DNA of 64,000 nucleotides from Erinaceus europaeus (GCF_950295315.1 NC_080175.1:70835752-70899751), one strand, 5' to 3'; positions 35,563-46,700 are shown, numbered from the stretch's first letter. Notes: generated from the letters alone by a model not told the origin. Numbers and translations are program-made.

Positions 35563-36655
35563 TAATCTTCTTAAAACAAAAGGTTGTTTTTATATTCTTG
35601 GATTTCACTATTTCTTAAAATAGAAGTTTTACAAATAATATCAAAGCAAGCCCGTGGGTTCTGATAACTGAACCGAGCTTATTAAGAAACAAGGTAAGGT
35701 TAACAAAAGGGCTGTAGGAAGAGGATAAGGGAGTCCAGTGAATTCTCATGGTGGAATGTTAATAAGTTAATGTTGGGCTTATTGTGTTAATGCACATTTT
35801 AAAACTGTACTCCAAAAAAAAAAAAAAAGAAAGAAAGAACGAAAATACAGCTAACAGGAATGGTAGATTCTTCCTGCTGGCAATGAGCCACAATGATAAC
35901 CCTTCTGGCAATAATAATAACAATAAAATAAAGGTTTAAAATAACTTGGAATCAGACCTCAGCCTTTGGAATAGAGGAAGATAAAATAACCTTAAGTTCT
36001 ACTAAACAAACATCTAAGATATTTCTGTGAAATATTAAAGCAAACTTTAAAATAATTTAACAAAAAGAAAATCAAATAGCCAAAAGGAAAAAATACAGAC
36101 AAAAAAAGAGAAAGAATTATGAGTTTATTCTGTGGTTAACTGCTGTTAGGAAGGTATGAATACTATTAAATTCAAATTGAAATGGGTAAAGAAAACATGG
36201 CTATGTGCTTAGAGGGAGCAGAGATTTGTAACTGGCATCACTACATAAAACTAGGTTCAAAAGGTAGAAGTAGTAATACTCAAAAGAAACTCACCCACCA
36301 GTGAAGGAAAGCTTCCATTTGTTTCTGTTACCTAATCTCTAGATAGAAAAATTAATAATAAGTAAGTAAATACAGTATGGTTTTAGGAGTAAAAGTCCCT
36401 GGTTTCAGAATTTTTACTGCAATTGTTAAATAGAAATTCCAAGCAAATAGGTTTGCATAATAAAATCCCCCAGTCAGATATGCTGCTTGAGATGCCTGGC
36501 AAATCAGATACAATGCTAGGGAAAACAGGTATCAGAGAAATTCTAAACAAAAGAAAAATGGAGTAAAGATCTTATAATTACAGCATTATGTGACAGTTGT
36601 CTTGTAAATAATTATTTTCCTAATAAGATTTTTTTAAAAAAATGATTTGTTCTTT
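35563..36655. other. Intron with no recognised feature
   Basis: A-rich tracts at 35815-35840; otherwise unique-looking sequence. Confidence 0.55.
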
Positions 36656-36770
36656 ACTAAAAAGAGAAAGAACTACTCTGTCATATATTATACCAAGGAT
36701 TGAACTGGGAAACTCATGCATACAAATTTGGTACTCTGCTCACTGCACCACCTACCAGGCCACATTCCTT
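36656..36770 (-). repeat. Old tRNA-derived SINE, antisense
   Basis: CCAAGGATTGAACTGGGAAA box-B complement and CACTGCACCACCTACCAGGC head complement. Confidence 0.65.
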
Positions 36771-36852
36771 GTAATTTTCAAAGATTTGATGTATTGGTTT
36801 TCCATTTAAAATTGTCCTAAAGGGTGGATTTAAGGAACAAAGCAATATTCTT

Positions 36853-39207
36853 TTTTTTTTTCTTTTTTATTTAAGAAAGGATTAATTAACAAAACCATAG
36901 GGTAGGAGGGGTACAATTCCACACAATTCCCACCACCCAATTTCCATATCCCACCCCCTCCCCTGATAGCTTCCCATTCTCTATCCTTCTGGAAGCATGG
37001 ACCCAGGTCATTGTGGGTTGCAGAAGGTAGAAGGTCTGGCTTCTGTAATTGCTTCCCCACTGAACATGGGCGATGACTGCTTGGTCCATATTCCCAGTCT
37101 GCCTCTCTCTTTCCCTATTAGGTTGGGTCTCTGGGGAAGCGGAGCTCCAGGACACAATGGTGGGGTCTTCAGTCCAGGGAAGCCTGGCCGGCATCCTGAT
37201 GATCTGGAACCTGGTGACTGAAAAGAGAGTTAACATACGAAGCCAAACAAATTGTTGAGCAATCATGGACCCAAAGCTTGGAATAGTGGAGAGGAAGTGT
37301 TAGGGGGATATACTCACTGCAAACTCTAGTGTACTTCTGCTTTCAGTTATATATTTTGCAGTAGTTTACGGATACGTGTGAACATATGCTCTCTCTCACA
37401 GAAACTGGCATATATCTAGGTTTTGGGATTTTGTTAGAAAGTGAACCACCTGAGATGGAATTAGAAGTATACTATGAAAGGAAAGGTCTCACCCGAGTAA
37501 TGAAGCTGAAGGGCTGTCATTCCACACGTGAAGTATCTGGACACAGTCTGAAGTGAAGCATGTTGAGGTGGCAATCGTTGTGTTGGTTAGGTTGTGATCG
37601 GCAGATGCAATATTATTTGATATGGATTGGGAGAGGCATACGGGAAAGTGGGCCGTATCCAATGGTTCCAGGACTGGGGGAAGTAGAGGCTCTATAGTGG
37701 AGATGTGAGGTTCCTGCTGTCTTAGGGTTCAAAAAGACAATCGGTAGTTAATGTTATCATTACATTATTTGGTAATTGGGTTAACTTTAAAAAGTACTTT
37801 TGTTAGGGTTTGCTGTACAGTACCCAGTATCTTGTATATAGCTGTGCTGCTGGTTGCTTCTGATCTACTTGGTCTAGGCTTTTGAGAGAGTCTGCATATC
37901 AATTACACAGCCTATATATTGAAAAGATTCAGTTTGTGTTTTGAAAAACTTCGAGACATACAATTAATTTCCCCCCTCTCGTATTAATTAACTAGTTATT
38001 TATATGACTACATTTTACTAGGAGTGTACATAAACACCATTCCCACCACCAAAAGACTGTGACCTATCCCTCCCACCCACTCCCACCCCCCACTGTCCCA
38101 GGAAGCTGCATGTCTACCCCTCACCACAGGGTTTTTACTTTGGTGCCCTTCTTACAATTTGGTCAGGTCCTGCTTTTAGTTTCCCTTTCAGATCTTCTTC
38201 CTCAACTTCTGTTGATGATTGGGATCATCCCATACTTATCTTTATCTTTCTGACTTAGCTCACTTAACATAATTCCTTCTAGCACTGTCCAAGATGGGTC
38301 AGAGAAGGTGGGTTCATTGTTCTTGATAGTTGCATAGTATTCCATTGTATATATATATACCACAACTTTCTCAGCCACTCATTTGTTGTTGGGCACCTGG
38401 GTTGCTTCCAGGTTTTAGCTATTATGAATAGTGCTGCCATGAACATAGGAGTACACACCTCTTTTTGGTTGGGTGTTATGGAGTCCTTGGGGTATAACCC
38501 CAGGAGAGGAATTACTGGATCATATGGAAGGTCCATGTCTAGCCTGGTGAGAGTTTTCCAGACTGCTCTCCACAGAGGCTGTACCAATTTACATTCCCAC
38601 CAGCAATGTAAAAGGGTTCCTCTGTCCCTACAACCTCTCCAGCATTTGTTGTAACATGCAGAAGAATGAAATTGAACCACTTTATTTCAACAGAAAAAAA
38701 ATCAACTCCAAATGGATCAAAGACCTAGATGTCAGACCAGAAACAATCAAATACTTAGAGGAAAACATTGGTAAAACACTTTCCCACCTATACCTCAATG
38801 ACATCTTTGATGAATCAAACCCAATTGCAAGGAAGACCAAAGCAGAAACAAACCAATGGGACTACATCAAATTGAAAAGCTTCTGCACATCCAAAGAAAC
38901 TAGTAAACAAACAGAGAGACCCCTCACAGAATGGGAGAAGATCTTCACATGCCAGACATCAGACAAGAAACTAATCACCAAAATATATAAAGAGCTCAGC
39001 AAACTTAGCACCAAAAAAGCAAATGACCCCATCCAAAAATGGGCAGAAGACATGAACAAAACATTCACTACAGAGGAGATCCAAAAGGCTAACAAACATA
39101 TGAAAACCTGCTCTAGGTCACTGATTGTCAGAGAAATGCAAATTAAGACAACACTAAGATACCACCTCACTCCTGTAAGAATGGCATACATCAAAAAGGA
39201 CAGCAGC
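36853..39207 (-). mobile_element. L1 insertion with 5' inversion and a 17-bp TSD
   Basis: Flanked by a perfect 17-bp TSD AACAAAGCAATATTCTT (36836-36852 and 39208-39224). From the left it reads on the - strand: poly(T) (the A-tail), about 1.4 kb of L1 3'UTR, and the ORF2 C-terminus (38279-38655, NKCWRGCRDRGTLLHCWWEC ... IPLLGLYP ... EWL ... WNTMQL). At 38656 the orientation flips; 38656-39207 reads on the + strand the ORF2 part just upstream (IKDLDVRPETIKYLEENIGK ... WDYIKLKSFC ... RMAYIKKDSSN). The two halves abut at the codons SSNK|CWRG of ORF2, the signature of twin priming. Coding is nearly free of stops, so it is fairly young. Confidence 0.93.
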
Positions 39208-39377
39208 AACAAAGCAATATTCTTAACAATATTCAGTTGGTAGTTATGATGTGCTATTAAGACCAGTCAGTACAGCACATTAAAGCTGCATTAGCAGCTT
39301 TCTAAAGAACACTTCCTACCCCAACAGGATTGCCTAAGTTTCCTTTGAGCCATCTCTGAAAAGTGCTCTCATCATGG

Positions 39378-39585
39378 GGCTGGGTAGTGGTGCACCTAGT
39401 TGAGTTCATATGTTATAATACATAGGGACCAAGGTTTGAGCCCTGGATCACCACCTACAGGGAGAAAGCTTTGTGAGTGGTGAACAGTGTTGCAGGTATC
39501 TTTCTCCCTCTCTATCACCCCATCCCTCTCAATTTTTGGCTGTCTCTATCCTATAAAGATAATTAAAAACTTTTTTAAAAAAAAG
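39378..39585 (+). repeat. S2 SINE
   Basis: GGGGCTGGGTAGTGGTGCAC head, CTCTATCCTATAAAGATAAT end. Confidence 0.88.
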
Positions 39586-39589
39586 AGAA

Positions 39590-40319
39590 AGTGTTTTCCT
39601 CTTTACCTTCCCAGTGTCCAAGGAGTACAGGACAAACGATGGCACCACAAAAAGCCTTCAAAAGACACTTTATCCTGTGACTAGCTCAAGATTATTGCCT
39701 CTGCTGTTTTCAAAAATTTAAATATAAAACATGAATAGAAGAACTCAAAGAGCTAGTGAAGTTAATGTATATTTATTTTCCCACAAGTGGGAAGAAATAC
39801 TTACATTTGAAATAATTTAGAGTACAGTCTTTTAATATATGTAATGTTTTACAGTTTTCAAAGAATGTAATAATGAGTAATAAAGAAAAGGTTAAATTGT
39901 CTTTCACATGGTCTTTTTCTAAAGCTTGAAAAATGCATGAAACTTTTGGAAATATTTTTAGCTTTTATTTATTTATTTATTTATTTTTTAGTATGTGGAT
40001 TGTCGACACGTCCCAGGAGTCTTCCTTCTCTGTTTACTTTTGAGTTGCATCTTATTGTAACTGTGAAGGTGAAGCTTAGAATTGTAGTTTTATCAATATT
40101 ACATCATAGGTACCTAAAGGAGACTACACAAAATGGTTCATAAATATTTGTCTAAAATGTTTGACTTTGATTACCTAAGATAATTTAATAGTTTGAAAAT
40201 CATTTGCTGATGATGTTTGGTAGATAAATTTGTATGCATTAAGAATAAACCTTATGATAGAATATAGAGAAATAAGCATCTTTATTTTCTTTATTCTATT
40301 TTATTTTATTTTTTGCCAG
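39590..40319. other. Intron just upstream of the first exon, no repeat recognised
   Basis: Ends in a T-rich tract and TTTTTGCCAG splice acceptor. An ATTT tandem run sits at 39968-39988. Confidence 0.6.
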
Positions 40320-40412
40320 AAAAAAGAATTATCAAGATGCAAGTTGAGACAGTCACAGAATTCAGGACAATTACTAATGTTGTTGGATATTTAAAGGGCT
40401 CAACATCTCCTG
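40320..40412 (+). CDS. NAALADL2: NAALADL2 internal exon (first of three here), M28B-like domain start
   Basis: A 93-nt exon preceded by a polypyrimidine run and TTTTTGCCAG, and followed by the strong donor GTAAGT. It begins with the last two bases of a codon, then 30 codons, then one base (phase 1). It reads KRIIKMQVETVTEFRTITNV followed by VGYLKGSTSP, and the split codon G|AT gives the Asp that opens the next exon. In glutamate carboxypeptidase II relatives this segment is the V.NV.G...GS..P lead-in to the peptidase-like domain, just before the first metal-binding strand. The reading frame is intact. NAALADL2 is a single-pass type II membrane protein whose catalytic activity has not been shown. 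A PSMA/NAALAD2 paralogue is unlikely, because the next exon lacks the catalytic residues of those enzymes. Confidence 0.9.
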
Positions 40413-41048
40413 GTAAGTAAAGTTAACTATTTGTAAAGTAGACATTATATACACTATCACAAAGAAATGCTCTATAATAATTGAGTAGCAGAGCTACTTG
40501 AGCTGTAGGTAGAAGTGTATGATACTCTAAAAGTAGATAAATATAAAATCAAGAGGTAGATCTTAATATCCCTTCTTGCCAACTATTTTTTTTTAAATAG
40601 TCACAGTAGATAATCAAAAGCAGAGAATCCAGTTTAAATTCATAAGGTTACTTGTGTCTGGTGATAGAAAGTTACAAAAGCCAATGTATTATTGCCCCCC
40701 TTTGATCACTATAATACTTATTATTTAATGAAAAAAAGTATTTTTAAGTTCATACTTAGTATTTCATTGCTGAGATAAACAGAGATAGGGAAATAGGCAA
40801 GAGCATCAGTTTACTATTTTTGTTTTACACTTATTGGAGATAAGAAAGGGAGAGACAGATAGGCAGGGGGACAGGGGGATCAGCACAGCTCCACCTCCCA
40901 TGAATTCTTACAGTGGTATTCATGATGACCCTTTATGGTGTCTGAGCTTAAACCTAAGACCTCATGGACTACAGAAAATGCACTCTCCTCTCGGGCAGTG
41001 AGCTACCTCTTGGATCTCAGAAAAGGCAGTTTAAAAAGAACATATTTT

Positions 41049-41385
41049 GAGGGTCCGGCAGTAGCACAGAGGGTTAAGTGCAGGTGGCACAAAGCGCAAG
41101 AACCAGCATAATAATCCCAGTTTGAGCACCCGGCTCCCCACCTGCAGGGAAGTTGCTTCACAGGCTGTGAAGCAGGTCTGCAGGTGTCTTTCTCCCTCTA
41201 TGTCTTCCCCTCCTCTCTCCATTTTTCTCTGTCCTATCCAACAACAATGATATCAGTGACAATAACAATCATAGCCACAACAACGATAAAACAACAAGGG
41301 CAACAAAGGGGAAAAAAAAATTCCTCTAGGAGCAGTGGATTTGTAGTGCAGGCACCAATCCCCAGCAATAACCCTAGAAGCAAAA
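41049..41385 (+). repeat. S1m SINE (S1 plus 3' module)
   Basis: S1 head and body, then the module (GGAGCAGTGGATTTGTAGTG ... CCCAGCAATAACCCTAGAAG). Perfect 16-bp TSD AAAAAGAACATATTTT (41033-41048 and 41386-41401) encloses body and module together, so they moved as one unit. Confidence 0.93.
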
Positions 41386-41404
41386 AAAAAGAACATATTT
41401 TAGT

Positions 41405-41622
41405 TTTTAACTTATTTTTAATTATCTTTATTCATTTATTGGATAGAGACCACCAGAAATTGAAAGCAAAGGGGAGGTACAGAGGGAAAGAGAGAGACAC
41501 CAACAGCACTGCTTCACCACTTGTAAAGCTTTCCCCCTCCAGGTGGGAACTGAAGACTTGAACCTGGGTCTTACACATTGTAACATGTGCACTTAACCAG
41601 TTGCAACAGCACCTGACTCCTT
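41405..41622 (-). repeat. S2 SINE
   Basis: TAATTATCTTTATTCATTTA tail complement, GGATAGAGACCACCAGAAAT, GACTTGAACCTGGGTCTTAC, GCAACAGCACCTGACTCC. Confidence 0.9.
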
Positions 41623-41720
41623 CATGTTTTGTTTTAAATAACATTCTTTGTCTCTAAATCTATGTGTTTCAGCAGTAACTCTGATCCTCGATCCACTAAC
41701 TATTGTACACAGTATTGTGG

Positions 41721-41875
41721 CCTAAGAGGTGATATTGTAGATCAAGCCTTGGGCCCTCAAGCATGAGCTTCTGAGTTTGAGTCCTAGCATCTCCTGAGCC
41801 GGAGTGATATTCTGGTTCTTTCTCCTCCCTCATTAATTAAAATAAATCTTAAAAAGATAATTTTACTTAATGTTT
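41721..41875 (+). repeat. S4 SINE
   Basis: GGCCCTCAAGCATGAGCTTC, GAGTTTGAGTCCTAGCATC, TTCTGGTTCTTTCTCCTCCC, ending AAATAAATCTT. Confidence 0.8.
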
Positions 41876-42301
41876 ATATAATTTGAACTTTTCATGTTAT
41901 TTATGAAAATGGTTATTTGTCTCAAAAAAAAAAGGGGACGGTCTCAAAAAAAAAAGAAAATGGTTATTTGGTTAAATTTTCAAATTTTATACCTTGTTCT
42001 GGGTAGTTGATGAAATTTTCTAATTTTATACTGGCTAATAAAGATAACAAAATATGTAAGTTTAGGAATAATAGAAGTACTTCCAAATACATTGTAATGT
42101 TGAATCATAATACCATCAAGTATACATGTTATTCAATATAGCATTTTTCATAAACTTTATTTTTATTTTTTACCTTCTTTTTTATTACATTTTGTGCCAC
42201 CCCTGTTCGTTTGGTTGAGGCATTCAGTCATGTACTCTTGGAGAATAATTCTCCATAATTTTTGTCACCCTGACCCACTAATAACAACTAAGATAATTTT
42301 T

Positions 42302-42862
42302 AAATATTTAAAAAATATTTATTTATTTATTCCCTTTTCTTGCTCTTTGCCAGGCTAGTCTGAGAGTGTTTCTTCCCAGGCATGTGCTCTCTGGGTTGGA
42401 AAGAACTCAACCAGAGCCAAAAATGGGCTGCGACATAGGAAAGGAACCAGGAACTCCTGGTGGAGCCGGAACGCAATGACTTTATTGATCAGAGACAATG
42501 CTTTTTATATCTTAGAAACCAGAAGTGGCAAGTCGGAAAAAGAAATGGCTAGGAAAGGGGATGGAGAAAAGGAAAGAGCAGCTAATGGTAGAAATTCCCT
42601 TAGCAACTGTTACAAAGGTTTTAACTGGTGGGATTAATTAATACCCTGAAGGAAGGGCAGGTCTCGGGCAAAACAATGATTATGTAAATAGACCATAGTA
42701 TTGATGGAGCAGAGCGGGGGGGGGGTGCCTGACAGCCCTTTTTTATTGTTGTTGTTAGATAGGACAGAGAGAAATGGAGAGAGGAGGGGAAAACATGGGG
42801 GGGGGGGTCAGAAAGATAGACACCTGCAGACCTGCTTCACCGCTTGTGAAGTGACTCCCCTG
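42302..42862 (-). repeat. S1 SINE body, antisense, headless, split by a solo LTR
   Basis: 42302-42347 is the tail complement, 42741-42862 the body (AGATAGGACAGAGAGAAATG ... CCTGCTTCACCGCTTGTGAA ... GTGACTCCCCTG). It stops in mid-body at 42862, where a + strand SINE body begins. Confidence 0.85.
42348..42734 (-). mobile_element. Solo LTR of an endogenous retrovirus (class II-like), inside a SINE
   Basis: 387-bp insertion, on the - strand TGTCAGGC...AGCCTGGCA. The 6-bp TSD is GCTCTT/GCCCTT (42342-42347, 42735-42740; 5 of 6). The - strand U3 holds GGTCTATTTACATAATCATTG, matching the 51.4-kb LTR, then a TATAAAA box near 42510 and AATAAA near 42482. It interrupts the 3' part of a - strand SINE. 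Confidence 0.8.
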
Positions 42863-43037
42863 CTTGAAGCAGGTCTGCAGGTGTCTATCCTTCTCTCTCC
42901 CTCTTTGTCTTCTCCTCCTCTCTCCATTTCTTTTTGTCCTATCCAACAATGACGACATCAATAACAACCACAATAATTACAACAACAGTAAAACAACAAG
43001 GGCAACAAAAGGGAATAAACAAATAAATATTAAAAAA
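42863..43037 (+). repeat. S1 SINE body, sense, headless, head-to-head with the previous one
   Basis: Starts CTTGAAGCAGGTCTGCAGGT and runs to GGGAATAAACAAATAAATAT. Tails therefore face outwards on both sides. Confidence 0.87.
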
Positions 43038-43254
43038 AGATTTATATTAGTCACAGGGTAAAATAGATCTCTATATTTAAATTCAGTTTATAAAGGAAAA
43101 AAAATTAATCAATTATGCCAGTAGTATTCTTCAGTGTATAATATGCAGAAGCTTCTCAAGTTTTGCTGATTTGATTCCTGTGTAAGAATATGTACACTAT
43201 GGCCCCCTGGGGTCCTCCCCCACTGGGGGCCATTTCTTTCTCTTTTTCTTTTCC

Positions 43255-43264
43255 CTCTCATTTC

Positions 43265-43310
<46 letters not shown>

Positions 43311-43332
43311 CTCTTTCTTTCTCTCTTTTTAA
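43255..43332 (+). repeat. (TTTC)n microsatellite
   Basis: About 18 TTTC units with some CTCTTTC variants. Confidence 0.95.
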
Positions 43333-44099
43333 GGTAAAATATTCAGTCATAAAAAAAGATTATGTAGACTGTTTAATATGTAATTTGCTTATTTAAGGAC
43401 TCTTACAATGTGAATAGTAATCAATTAGCATTCAAGTTTTGGGATTTGGTTTATTTGGGGTACAAACAATTGCAAACTGAACTTCCGCACATATCTGGGA
43501 GATGACTGAAGGGAAACTCCAGGTTTTCAACACTTGTAGACATACATCATAATTAAAACTTGACAAAATGTGGACAGATAAAATGCACTGCTAGTTCCAA
43601 TATCAGTGTGAAAAGTTAAAATAACTTTGCATATTGGTGGTACCTAAAGTTTTCTTTTTATGCCATGAAGGTAATGTTTGACTCATTTCTTCACAAATGA
43701 GTACTATTCACTACATGTCAGACATTGTTCAAATCCATAGAACTATATACATATACTATGTTATTACATTTTACGGCTGAAGAAATTAAGGCATAGATCT
43801 ATACTCTTAGCCATGCATGGCATATTTTCTAAGAAATGAAAAAGTGCTTTCACACACATGTTTCAGACTACTTGACCAAATAAATTTAGTTCTGTGCCAT
43901 TAACATCTTTTAACAAAATCAGAGGAAACTGGTGAGCAATGCACGTTTAACAGACCCTATCCGTGTATCATGGAGACTATTCCAGTTGTGGATACAACTG
44001 GATTTGTTGAATCACATGAAGTAAAATATGTGAAAAGGAAACTTAAAAGTAGTTGGATGGCATTTGATTATGATTGTTTATTTTATTTATAAACAAATT

Positions 44100-44262
44100 G
44101 TTTTTTAAATTTATTTTATTTTTGAGAGAGATGTACATAAAGACACAGAGAGAAACCTGTACACTGTTCAGCTCTGGCTTTTGGTGGTGCAGGGGATTGA
44201 ATCTGGAACTTTGGAGCCTCAGACACTAGAGTCTGTTTTCATAATCTGTATGCTGAAATTGA
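44100..44262 (-). repeat. S3-like SINE, antisense, degraded
   Basis: GTTCAGCTCTGGCTTTTGGT, GGGGATTGAATCTGGAACTT, GAGCCTCAGACACTAGAGTC. Confidence 0.75.
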
Positions 44263-44828
44263 GAGAAAGGGAAAGGTAGAGAGGGAAAGAGACACCTCCA
44301 GCACATATTAACAAGTTAAGCCCCACTTGATATTTTTTAAATCAGGGAAAAGAGTGAAAATTCAAACTTGAGAATGCTAATTGTCCAAGTATTTCTTTTA
44401 TAATGCAGTCTGTACATGACTACCACAGTTTTGATATATACAGCTGCTGACTCCTTCATAGGCATTCATAGTTCATTGATTTATACTGAGCATTCACATG
44501 TTGTTTACAGAGCACTTCCTGCTATGATTATGGGAAAATGTTAGATAAGGCTTTCATTCTGGCATATTTGTATACTTCATTAATTAATATGCATGGTACA
44601 AAAGACGGTAATATGGGTCTAAGCTTTAGATTCATAATTGGGTTTGGCAGCTGCCTCTAATTTGATATACACAGATGTGTGAATCAAGACTGTGGGTAAA
44701 AACGTCAGCCTTAATTATTGGAACAGTGCTGCATAATTGTTGCTCCTTTGTGCTAATGTAAATGTCATTAAATTTATTGTTAAGGTTTATATTTTCTCAT
44801 AATGGCTCTTGTTTCTTCCTGTTTCCAG

Positions 44829-45034
44829 ATCGGTATATCATAGTGGGCAGCCACCATCATACCTCTTACAGTTATAATGGACACGAATGGGCCAGTAGCA
44901 CTGCCATAATCACAGCTTTCATCCAGGCTTTGATGCTAAAAGTTAAGAGAGGGTGGAGACCAGACCGAACTATTGTTTTCTGCTCATGGGGAGGAACAGC
45001 TTTTGGCAATATTGGCTCTTATGAATGGGGAGAG
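44829..45034 (+). CDS. NAALADL2: NAALADL2 internal exon (second of three), core of the inactive M28B-like domain
   Basis: A 206-nt exon with acceptor CTGTTTCCAG and donor GTAAAT. It completes the split Asp codon and adds 68 codons, ending in phase 0. It reads RYIIVGSHHHTSYSYNGHEW, ASSTAIITAFIQALMLKVKR, GWRPDRTIVFCSWGGTAFGN, IGSYEWGE. The hydrophobic strands and the GWRPxRTIxFxSW signature identify the M28B fold. In active members the last motif continues as D-A-E-E, with the general base and a zinc ligand; here it is G-G-T-A. The first His of the metal site has a counterpart in SHHH, but the bridging Asp is not present. The exon is fully open. These substitutions are a property of NAALADL2, so this is a functional pseudoenzyme exon and not decay. 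Confidence 0.94.
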
Positions 45035-45314
45035 GTAAATGCATGCTAATTATAATACTTCCTGACTGTGCTCTTTTTGGCCGAAATAGACAAAGAAAAA
45101 CAGTTAAAACCAAGGTCAAAAATGTCATGATGTCAGTAAAACAGATTTACTGACATCACACACAAGCATGAAGGAGAATTAAACTACAGTTAATTGAGTA
45201 TGTTCTGCAAGTATCATAACTTTATGGCTTCTAAACCTACACTCTCTGCCTGAAGCACAAACATGCTTACCTGGTTATTGTGTTTTTATGTTATGCTACC
45301 AGGAAAGGATCAAA

Positions 45315-45360
45315 GTCTTCCTCTCTCAATCTCTCTCTGTCTCTGTCTCTCTCTCTCATC
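45315..45360 (+). repeat. (TC)n tract
   Basis: CTCTCAATCTCTCTCTGTCT and following TC run. Confidence 0.85.
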
Positions 45361-45684
45361 TATCTATATATTATGTATGTATATATTTCTTTTCCAGGAT
45401 TCCACTGCTCTAGGCTGACTATTTTCAAAGAGAGAGACCACAGTAACAAACATCTTCATGGATCACAGGATCACAAGCAGACACATTGTCCAAGTGATCT
45501 GTTTTGTCAGTCTACTCATTCTTTTTGACCTATCTCCCTGCCTCTCTACCTAATGCCTTAGGAAGCATTTGTCCAAATAGAAAGTTGTATGAATTGGTCA
45601 TGTTTCAAATGCAAGTAGAGTATTTGAGTTTTGTATATTGTTAATGTCTGTAATATATATGTCTATAAATATATAATTTTATTT

Positions 45685-45975
45685 GCATTTATTTATTTTT
45701 GCCACAAGGGTCATCTTTAGGGCTTGATACCTGCACAATAAATCCACCACACTAGACAGCTGCTTTTAACCTTTTTTTCCCTTTCTTTTGTTGAGAGAAG
45801 GGGAAAAATGAAAAGGAAAGTGGCAGTAGAGAGAGAGAAAGAGAGGCACTTATAGTACTGTCACTATTCATGAAGGTCTCCTCCTGCAGATAGAAACCTG
45901 GAACTTAAACTGAAGTTCTTGTGTATGGTAACCTGTATATTCTACTGTGTGTTATGCTTCACAGCCCCACTGCAC
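45685..45975 (-). repeat. S2m SINE, antisense; left source of an inverted duplication
   Basis: Module complement (GCCACAAGGGTCATCTTTAG), GAGAGAAAGAGAGGCACTTA body, AACTTAAACTGAAGTTCTTG at the box-B place, head complement ATTCTACTGTGTGTTATGCT. Confidence 0.78.
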
Positions 45976-46160
45976 TGTTAGTAAAATATAACAACTTTTG
46001 ATTGGATCGATGTTCTATTGATAAGATGAAAACATTACCATACACAAGAACTTCAGTTTAAGTTCCAGGTTTCTATCTGCAGGAGGAGACCTTCATGAAT
46101 AGTGACAGTACTATAAGTGCCTCTCTTTCTCTCTCTCTACTGCCACTTTCCTTCTCATTT
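45806..46160. repeat. Near-perfect inverted repeat, arms about 126 bp, 103-bp spacer
   Basis: Arm 1 (about 45806-45931) and arm 2 (about 46035-46160) are reverse complements with one mismatch seen by eye. Arm 1 is the middle of an antisense S2m SINE. The identity is far above that between separate SINE copies, so arm 2 is a local inverted duplication. Confidence 0.93.
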
Positions 46161-46216
46161 ATTTTTGTTAATAAAAATATCCCTAGATATTTTATTTATG
46201 TTTATCGTTTTTTCTT

Positions 46217-46470
46217 TTGTGTGTGTGTGTGTGTTTCCCTTTTGTTGCCCTTTTTTATTGTTGTTATTGATGTCATCCTTGTTGGATAGAATAGAGAGAA
46301 ATGGAGAGAGGAGGGGAAGACAGAAAGGGGGAGACAAAGAAAGACACCTGCAGACCTGCTTCACTGCCTGGAAAGTGAACCCCCAGCTGGGGGCTTGAAC
46401 CGGGATCCTTATGCCGGTCCTTGCACTTCACACCATGTGCACTTAACCCTCTGTGCCACTGCCTGGCTCC
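46217..46470 (-). repeat. S1 SINE with (TG)n in its tail complement
   Basis: 18-bp TSD TGTTTATCGTTTTTTCTT with one mismatch (46199-46216 and 46471-46488). Confidence 0.93.
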
Positions 46471-46499
46471 TGTTTATGGTTTTTTCTTAGAAAATTATT

Positions 46500-46700
46500 T
46501 CAGGGGGGACAGGTAGCATAGCACCCACTTAAGCACACGTATCTCTATGAATAAGTATCAGGGTTTGAGCCCCACTCCCCACCTTCCTGGACAATGATTT
46601 CTTTCTGTTGTCTAACAAAATTACAAACATGAAACAGGGGAAAAATGTCCACCTGGGAGTAGTGGATTCATAGAGCTGGCACTGAGCCCTGGTAGCAAAA
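46500..46700 (+). repeat. S1m/S2m SINE, short, with 3' module
   Basis: GGGGGGACAGGTAGCATAGC head, GGGTTTGAGCCCCACTCCCC, module CTGGGAGTAGTGGATTCATA ... GAGCCCTGGTAGC. Confidence 0.8.

Larger units (their letters stand above)
40413..44828 (+). other. NAALADL2: NAALADL2 intron between exons 1 and 2 of the window
   Basis: 4416-bp phase-1 intron, GTAAGT...TTTCCAG. It contains SINEs at 41049-41385, 41405-41622, 41721-41875 and 44100-44260, a head-to-head SINE pair with an embedded solo LTR at 42302-43037, and a (TTTC)n run at 43255-43330. I recognise nothing in 40413-41032 or in 43331-44099 and 44261-44820. Confidence 0.9.

Noticed and set aside
43255..43332. Tandem array as CRISPR-like
   Set aside because: Simple (TTTC)n microsatellite in mammalian DNA; no spacers.
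44762..45049. ORF start at 44762 as the beginning of a gene
   Set aside because: The first 22 codons are intron; the coding part begins after the TTTCCAG acceptor at 44829 and ends at the donor at 45034.
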